DNA of 64,000 nucleotides from Terriglobus sp. TAA 43 (GTDB taxonomy: Bacteria; Acidobacteriota; Terriglobia; Terriglobales; Acidobacteriaceae), in contig NZ_JUGR01000001.1 in the NCBI RefSeq assembly GCF_000800015.1, forward strand, positions 1,116,001 through 1,180,000, in the 5' to 3' direction. This document shows, piece by piece, positions 57,298 through 64,000 of the stretch. How positions within the stretch are numbered: position 1 is the first letter of the stretch; each line of letters starts with the position of its first letter. Below the pieces are notes generated by a model that saw nothing but the letters and a program-made list of their open reading frames with translations, made no database searches and had not been told where the DNA came from. Made by a program: the position numbers and the translations under genes.

Positions 57298-58400
57298 ATG
57301 TTTTCTAACAGCGATCAACATCCTCTGCGTAAAGTCCTCCAGGAGCGCATCGCCATCATCGATGGCGCCATGGGCACCACTATCCGTACCTACGGGATGA
57401 CGGAAGCCGACATGCGCGGTGAACGCTTCAAAGACGCACCCAAAGACCTGCTGAACAACGGTGATCTCTTTTCTCTCACGCAGCCAGAGATGATCTGCGA
57501 CATCCATCGCCGCTTCTTGGTCGCAGGCGCGGATATTGTGGAAACAAACACATTTTCCGCGACGGGCATCGCGCAAAGCGAGTTCTTTGTGGAAGATCCG
57601 CGCGAACACGGCGGACGCAAAGACCCTGACTTCTACCAGAAGATTCTTGAGAACAAGTTCCTCAACGATCTCGCATGGGAAATCAACGAAGTCTCAGCGC
57701 TACAGTGCCGCGAATGGGCCGATAACGTGGCCAGCGATGATGGCCGCCAGCGTTTCGTCGCAGGCGCCATTGGCCCTCTGACGGTATCGTTGTCCAATTC
57801 GCCGGATGCCGACGATCCCGGCTTCCGCGTCGTGACCTTCGATCAGGTACGCGAAGCCTACAAGCTTCAGACACGCGCGCTGATTGCGGGTAAAGTCGAC
57901 ACCCTACTCGTGGAAACCATCTTCGACTCGCTCAATGCAAAGGCCGCGCTCGTAGCCATCCGCGAAGTCTTCGACGAAGACAAAGTAGAGCTTCCGGTGA
58001 TGATTTCTGCAGCCGTTGGTCGCGGTGGCGAGACCATGATCTCCGCCCAGACAGTAGAAGCATTCTGGAACGCGGTGAGTCATGTAAATCCGCTGTCTGT
58101 CGGACTGAATTGCTCTATTGGCCCGGACCTCATGTTCCCGTTCCTTAGCGAACTCTCAGCGAAAGCTCACACTGCCATCAGCGCCTATCCGAACGCCGGC
58201 CTGCCCAATCCCCTGTCGCCCACAGGGTTCGATCTGGAACCAGAGGACATGGCGCGTTTCCTCGGCGACTTCGCTAATAATGGCCTCATTAACATTGCAG
58301 GTGGATGCTGTGGCAATACACCGGAACACATAGCCGCCATTGCTAAAGCCCTCGACGGCAAACATCCGCGCGAATACGCATTGGAACTGGCAGGAGCACG

Positions 58401-58404
<4 letters not shown>
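57298..58404 (+). CDS. metH: Methionine synthase, homocysteine-binding part (split MetH, N-terminal)
   Basis: A 368-residue protein equal to the first module of cobalamin-dependent methionine synthase. [13 protein letters not shown] opens the Hcy-methyltransferase barrel, and Cys272 (GLNCS) and Cys337-Cys338 (GGCCG) are the zinc ligands that bind homocysteine. In most bacteria this module is fused to the folate and B12 domains; here the frame ends and the next gene begins with a 4-base ATGA overlap, so the two parts are made together and probably assemble. No riboswitch was seen upstream. Confidence 0.9.
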
Positions 58405-61109
<2,705 letters not shown>

Positions 61110-61133
61110 CCCCTCCCCTCCCCCCGTTTTCCT

Positions 61134-61214
61134 AAAATCGTCTTTCTATTGGGTTTAGGTTTTTTGAGTGGCTGTAAAATCGTCTAAACATTGGGGTTAA
61201 GGGCAAAATCGTCT
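61134..61214 (+). repeat. Three interspersed copies of AAAATCGTCT
   Basis: Copies at 61134-61143, 61176-61185 and 61205-61214; the first and third extend to AAAATCGTCTTTCTA. Spacing is irregular (42 and 29 bases start to start). They sit between the metH stop and a terminator. Significance unknown. Confidence 0.7.
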
Positions 61215-61229
61215 TTCTAAAGGAGATAG

Positions 61230-61254
61230 GGCCGCGCTTTCGCGCGGCCATTTT
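61230..61254 (+). terminator. Terminator of metH
   Basis: GGCCGCGC-TTTC-GCGCGGCC, an 8-bp perfect GC stem followed by ATTTT, 120 bases after the metH stop. Confidence 0.8.
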
Positions 61255-61534
61255 CCGTCTATTTCTATTTTAGTGATTCGGAAGAAATAGCATGCCAACT
61301 CTATTTCTTTTGATTTGTTGATGTTGGGCGAAAGTGGGGCTTGACAACACTTCGCTGCCGTTCTCTGGCGATCTACACGCGGTTTGGGCAGCTGAAACAA
61401 GGAATAGAGCGGGCCTTTGGCCCTTTGTTTCGTAGAGGACTGTCTAGCCTAGGCTAATATCGGGTCGCGCCTTTGGCGCTTATTGCAGTGACTGGTTAAA
61501 TTGCAACAATGCAATCGTCTGCTATCGTGCTGCC
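61255..61534. other. Hairpin-rich intergenic region
   Basis: No gene was found. AAGAAATAG (61282-61290) pairs with CTATTTCTT (61301-61309), followed by TTGATTTG. The minihairpins GGGCC-TTT-GGCCC and GCGCC-TTT-GGCGC follow, and TAGCCTAGGCTA (61445-61456) is a 12-base palindrome. TTGCAA (61501-61506) and TATCGT 16 bases on could be a promoter for the next small gene. Confidence 0.4.
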
Positions 61535-61711
61535 ATGCCATTGAAGCAGTGGGTCATCGTCGGCTGCGGAGCACTTTTCTGCGTTGCTAATGCCACACGC
61601 ATCATGCGCAACGAGCCAAATTTGAGCGGCTACGAACTTAGATGGAGACTTCTGCCGAGCGTTCTATTGTTCGTGTTCGTGGGAATGATTGCCTTTCTCC
61701 TAGTGAAATAA
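61535..61711 (+). CDS. Tiny two-helix membrane protein candidate
   Basis: A 58-residue frame: MPLKQWVIVGCGALFCVANA, a polar loop with RNEPNLSGYELRWR, then LLPSVLLFVFVGMIAFLLVK. Two hydrophobic helices separated by a charged loop look protein-like. There is no clear ribosome site; a weak promoter ends close to the ATG. A perfect terminator lies about 55 bases downstream. No family is recognised. Confidence 0.45.
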   Translation: MPLKQWVIVGCGALFCVANATRIMRNEPNLSGYELRWRLLPSVLLFVFVGMIAFLLVK

Positions 61712-61765
61712 GCGTGCCGTGCCACGGTAGCCCCGGCATCGCTTCAGGTGCCTCGCCCTCAAATC

Positions 61766-61800
61766 GGATGCCCAGATTCGTATGGCGAATCTGGGCATCC
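61766..61800. terminator. Bidirectional terminator before the M3 peptidase gene end
   Basis: Perfect 15-bp stem GGATGCCCAGATTCG-TATGG-CGAATCTGGGCATCC followed by GTTGTTTTGTTG. Confidence 0.9.
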
Positions 61801-61826
61801 GTTGTTTTGTTGTTTGTCTGGCTTGA

Positions 61827-63926
61827 CTACTCTGCAGCTGCGGCGGAGTCCGGAATGCCGCGTTGTTGGAGCATGGGGCCTATTTCTGGGTCGCGGCCTG
61901 CCCATTCGCGGTACAGCTCGGCGGGGTCTGCTGTGTTGCCGCGTGAGAGGACCATGTTGCGCAGGCGGTCGCCGTTAGCGCGGGTGAGGCCTCCGTTCTG
62001 TTCGAACCAGTGGTAGGCGTCGCTGTCGAGCATCTCGGCCCACAGATAGGCGTAGTAGCCCGCTGCATAGCCTCCGCCGAAGATGTGCGCGAAGTAGGTG
62101 GAGCGGTAGCGTGGCGGTACAAGCGCGAAATCCACGCCCTTCTCTGCCAGGGCCTTTGCTTCAAATACATCTGCCTGTTGGGCACACTCGCTTGATGGCA
62201 GCGTATGCCACTGCAGATCGACTTCTGCGGCGGCGAGTACCTCTGTGAGCGCGTGACCGCCGTTGAAGTTCTTGGTGGCCTTCAGCTTTGCCTGTAGCTG
62301 TTCCGGCATTGCTTCGCCTGTCTTCCAGTGTTTCGCGTAGTTCGCAAACACGGCTGGATACGAGGCCCAGTGTTCATTGAACTGCGATGGGAATTCCACG
62401 AAGTCGCGCGGCACGGATGTTCCGCTGAGCGATGGGTAGGTGACGTCGCTCAACATGCCGTGGAGTGCGTGGCCGAACTCATGGAAGAGCGTGTTCACTT
62501 CGTCGCTGTCGATGAGCGATGGCTGGCCGTCCACGGGCTTGGTGTAGTTGCACACGTTGGTGATGATGGGTGCATATCCCAGCAGCTTTGATTGCGTGAG
62601 GAGCGAACTCATCCATGCGCCACCGCGCTTGGAGTCGCGACGGTAGAAGTCGCAATAGAGGAGCGAGAGGTGTGAGCCGTCGGCATTGAAGACTTCGTAG
62701 GTGACGACGTCAGGGTGATAGACGGGCAGGTCTGTACGCTTGGCAAAGGTGATGCCATAGAGTTGCGTTGCTGCAAACAGAACGCCGTCTTCAAAAACGC
62801 GGTTCAGATCGAAGTACTGCTTTACCTCGTCTTCGTTGATGTCGTACTTCGCCTTACGCACCAGCTCTGCGTAAAAGGCCCAGTCCCACGGCTCCAACGT
62901 AAACTCGCTACCGATCAGTTCCTGCATAGCCGCGGCTTCTGCGTTTGCACCAGCGAGCGCAGCAGGAACGAGATTGTCGAGGAATGCGATGGCCGCGTGG
63001 GGTGTACGCGCCATCTGATCGCTCAGCTTCCACGCTGCATAGTTTTCATAACTAAGCATGCGTGCACGCTGGGCGCGGAGTTGCGCGAGACGCGCGATCA
63101 TTTCGCGTGTATCGCTGGTATTGCCCTTTTCTGCGCGTGACAGTGAGGCCTGCCACAATGCCTGGCGTGTTTCGCGGTTCTTCAGCGACGCCAGCGCGGG
63201 CTGCTGCGTGGTGTTCTGCAGCGTGAGATAGAAGCCCTCAAGTTCGCGGCTCTTTGCAGCTTCTGCTGCTTCGGTAATTTCCGCATCGCTTAGGCCGTCC
63301 AGTTCTTCACGCGATGCGACCTGTAAGCCGCCTTCCTTCATTGCGGCCAACACACAGTTAATGAACTTTGCCTGCAGGGTGGACTGTTCCTGATTGAGCG
63401 CCTTCAATGTGTTCTTGTCGGGGTCGCTAAGCAATGCACCGGACTTCACAAAGCCGTCGTAGGTGAGCTCCAGCAGGCGGAGCGATTCGGCATCGAGCGA
63501 GAGGGATTCGCGCTGGTCGTAGACAGCCTTCACGCGCGAAAACAAACGCTCGTCAAGGTTGATGCTGTCGCTGTGTGCCGCGAGCCTGGGCGCTACTTCC
63601 TGCTGCAACTGCTGCAGGGTTGGATTGGTATGCGCGCCCGACACGGCGTAAAACGCATGCGCTACGCGGTTCAGCAACTCGCCGGTTTTCTCAAGCTCGA
63701 CAATCGTGTTCTGAAAGGATGGACCTTCTGCATTCGCGATGATTGCATCAACCTCTGAACGCGCCTGCGCCATACCCGCTTCAAATGCGGGCATGTAATG
63801 TTCGTCGCGAATGAGGTCAAACGGCGGAGCATAAAACGGCAGCGTGCTTGCGGAAAAGAATGGGTTGCTACTGTCAAAAACATCAGTGGAAGCCGAAATT
63901 GCCTCCGAACCTTGCTTATCAGTCAT
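61827..63926 (-). CDS. M3 family oligopeptidase (Dcp/OpdA-like)
   Basis: A 699-residue zinc metallopeptidase. HEFGH at 482-486 is the zinc motif; the third ligand Glu lies in the following EVLAAAEVD segment. The whole chain is helical, as in peptidyl-dipeptidase Dcp and oligopeptidase A, which clear short peptides left by proteases such as Lon and Clp. No signal peptide is seen, so it is probably cytoplasmic. The ATG at 63926 has GAGG 7 bases upstream; a TTG four codons earlier is less likely. The final residues (about 690-699) are polar and Ala-rich. Confidence 0.9.
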   Translation of the reverse strand: MTDKQGSEAISASTDVFDSSNPFFSASTLPFYAPPFDLIRDEHYMPAFEAGMAQARSEVDAIIANAEGPSFQNTIVELEKTGELLNRVAHAFYAVSGAHTNPTLQQLQQEVAPRLAAHSDSINLDERLFSRVKAVYDQRESLSLDAESLRLLELTYDGFVKSGALLSDPDKNTLKALNQEQSTLQAKFINCVLAAMKEGGLQVASREELDGLSDAEITEAAEAAKSRELEGFYLTLQNTTQQPALASLKNRETRQALWQASLSRAEKGNTSDTREMIARLAQLRAQRARMLSYENYAAWKLSDQMARTPHAAIAFLDNLVPAALAGANAEAAAMQELIGSEFTLEPWDWAFYAELVRKAKYDINEDEVKQYFDLNRVFEDGVLFAATQLYGITFAKRTDLPVYHPDVVTYEVFNADGSHLSLLYCDFYRRDSKRGGAWMSSLLTQSKLLGYAPIITNVCNYTKPVDGQPSLIDSDEVNTLFHEFGHALHGMLSDVTYPSLSGTSVPRDFVEFPSQFNEHWASYPAVFANYAKHWKTGEAMPEQLQAKLKATKNFNGGHALTEVLAAAEVDLQWHTLPSSECAQQADVFEAKALAEKGVDFALVPPRYRSTYFAHIFGGGYAAGYYAYLWAEMLDSDAYHWFEQNGGLTRANGDRLRNMVLSRGNTADPAELYREWAGRDPEIGPMLQQRGIPDSAAAAE

Positions 63927-64000
63927 GAAATGCCTCAACAGAAATCTAACAATTTTTGATGGTTGAATTCGTTATGAAAGTGCTACCTTGCGCACAACGG

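Noticed and set aside
61134-61214. CRISPR-like array
   Set aside because: Repeats are only 10-15 bases, spacing is irregular, there are three copies and no cas genes.
61197-61400. A 67-codon minus-strand frame after metH
   Set aside because: It runs through the metH terminator hairpin and other stems; no motif or ribosome site.

Overview
The window is chromosomal DNA of moderately high GC with no plasmid, phage, IS or CRISPR hallmarks. Gene content suggests a soil Acidobacteriota of the Terriglobus/Granulicella/Edaphobacter type. The pointers are a large TonB receptor with an N-terminal carboxypeptidase-regulatory-like domain, GH20 and CE15 carbohydrate enzymes, and several small proteins typical of that group. 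This placement is inference; there is no rRNA or marker gene to settle it.

Layout. 1-825 is the end of a GH20 hexosaminidase. 0.8-4.7 kb carries a small unknown protein, a LolD-type ATPase and ClpC. 4.7-8.1 kb carries a CE15 esterase overlapping a UbiD decarboxylase, then a helix-turn-helix protein. 8.4-13.7 kb is a compact motility block: fliS, fliD and flagellin on the minus strand, divergent from flbD-motA-motB on the plus strand. Sigma-28-like promoters sit on both sides of the divergence. 13.7-22 kb is housekeeping: DedA, HemQ, a VOC protein, endonuclease III, two amino acid permeases, a 6-phosphogluconate dehydrogenase and a nitronate monooxygenase. A tRNA-Ser(CGA) follows.

22.5-25.7 kb holds an ECF sigma factor, a zinc-finger anti-sigma candidate and two adjacent unknown membrane proteins that appear to be diverged paralogues. 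25.7-31.2 kb has SecA and a translationally coupled xerD-xerC pair. 31.3-39.7 kb has a phosphoesterase, a peptide-type ABC permease coupled to a CorC/HlyC-type protein, a TonB receptor and a glycosyltransferase. 39.8-44 kb is the sulfate assimilation operon cysD-cysN-cysH-TSUP exporter. 44-51.6 kb leads into a proteostasis cluster (tig, clpP, clpX, lon), with two opposite-strand genes between clpP and clpX.

The most interesting part is 54.8-61.1 kb. A threonine-synthase-like PLP enzyme is followed within 1-2 bases by a ThiS/MoaD-type sulfur carrier. The pair is preceded by a well-formed SAM-I riboswitch with its own promoter. This arrangement fits the MetM/MetO route, in which O-phosphohomoserine is converted to homocysteine with a protein thiocarboxylate as sulfur donor, better than it fits threonine synthesis. 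Methionine synthase lies next door, divergently, and is split into two overlapping genes. With the sulfate reduction operon 12 kb away, the window contains most of a sulfate-to-methionine path. The window ends with an M3 peptidase.

Most genes are bounded by strong hairpin terminators, many of them shared by convergent genes. Several starts use GTG or TTG and were placed by Shine-Dalgarno position.
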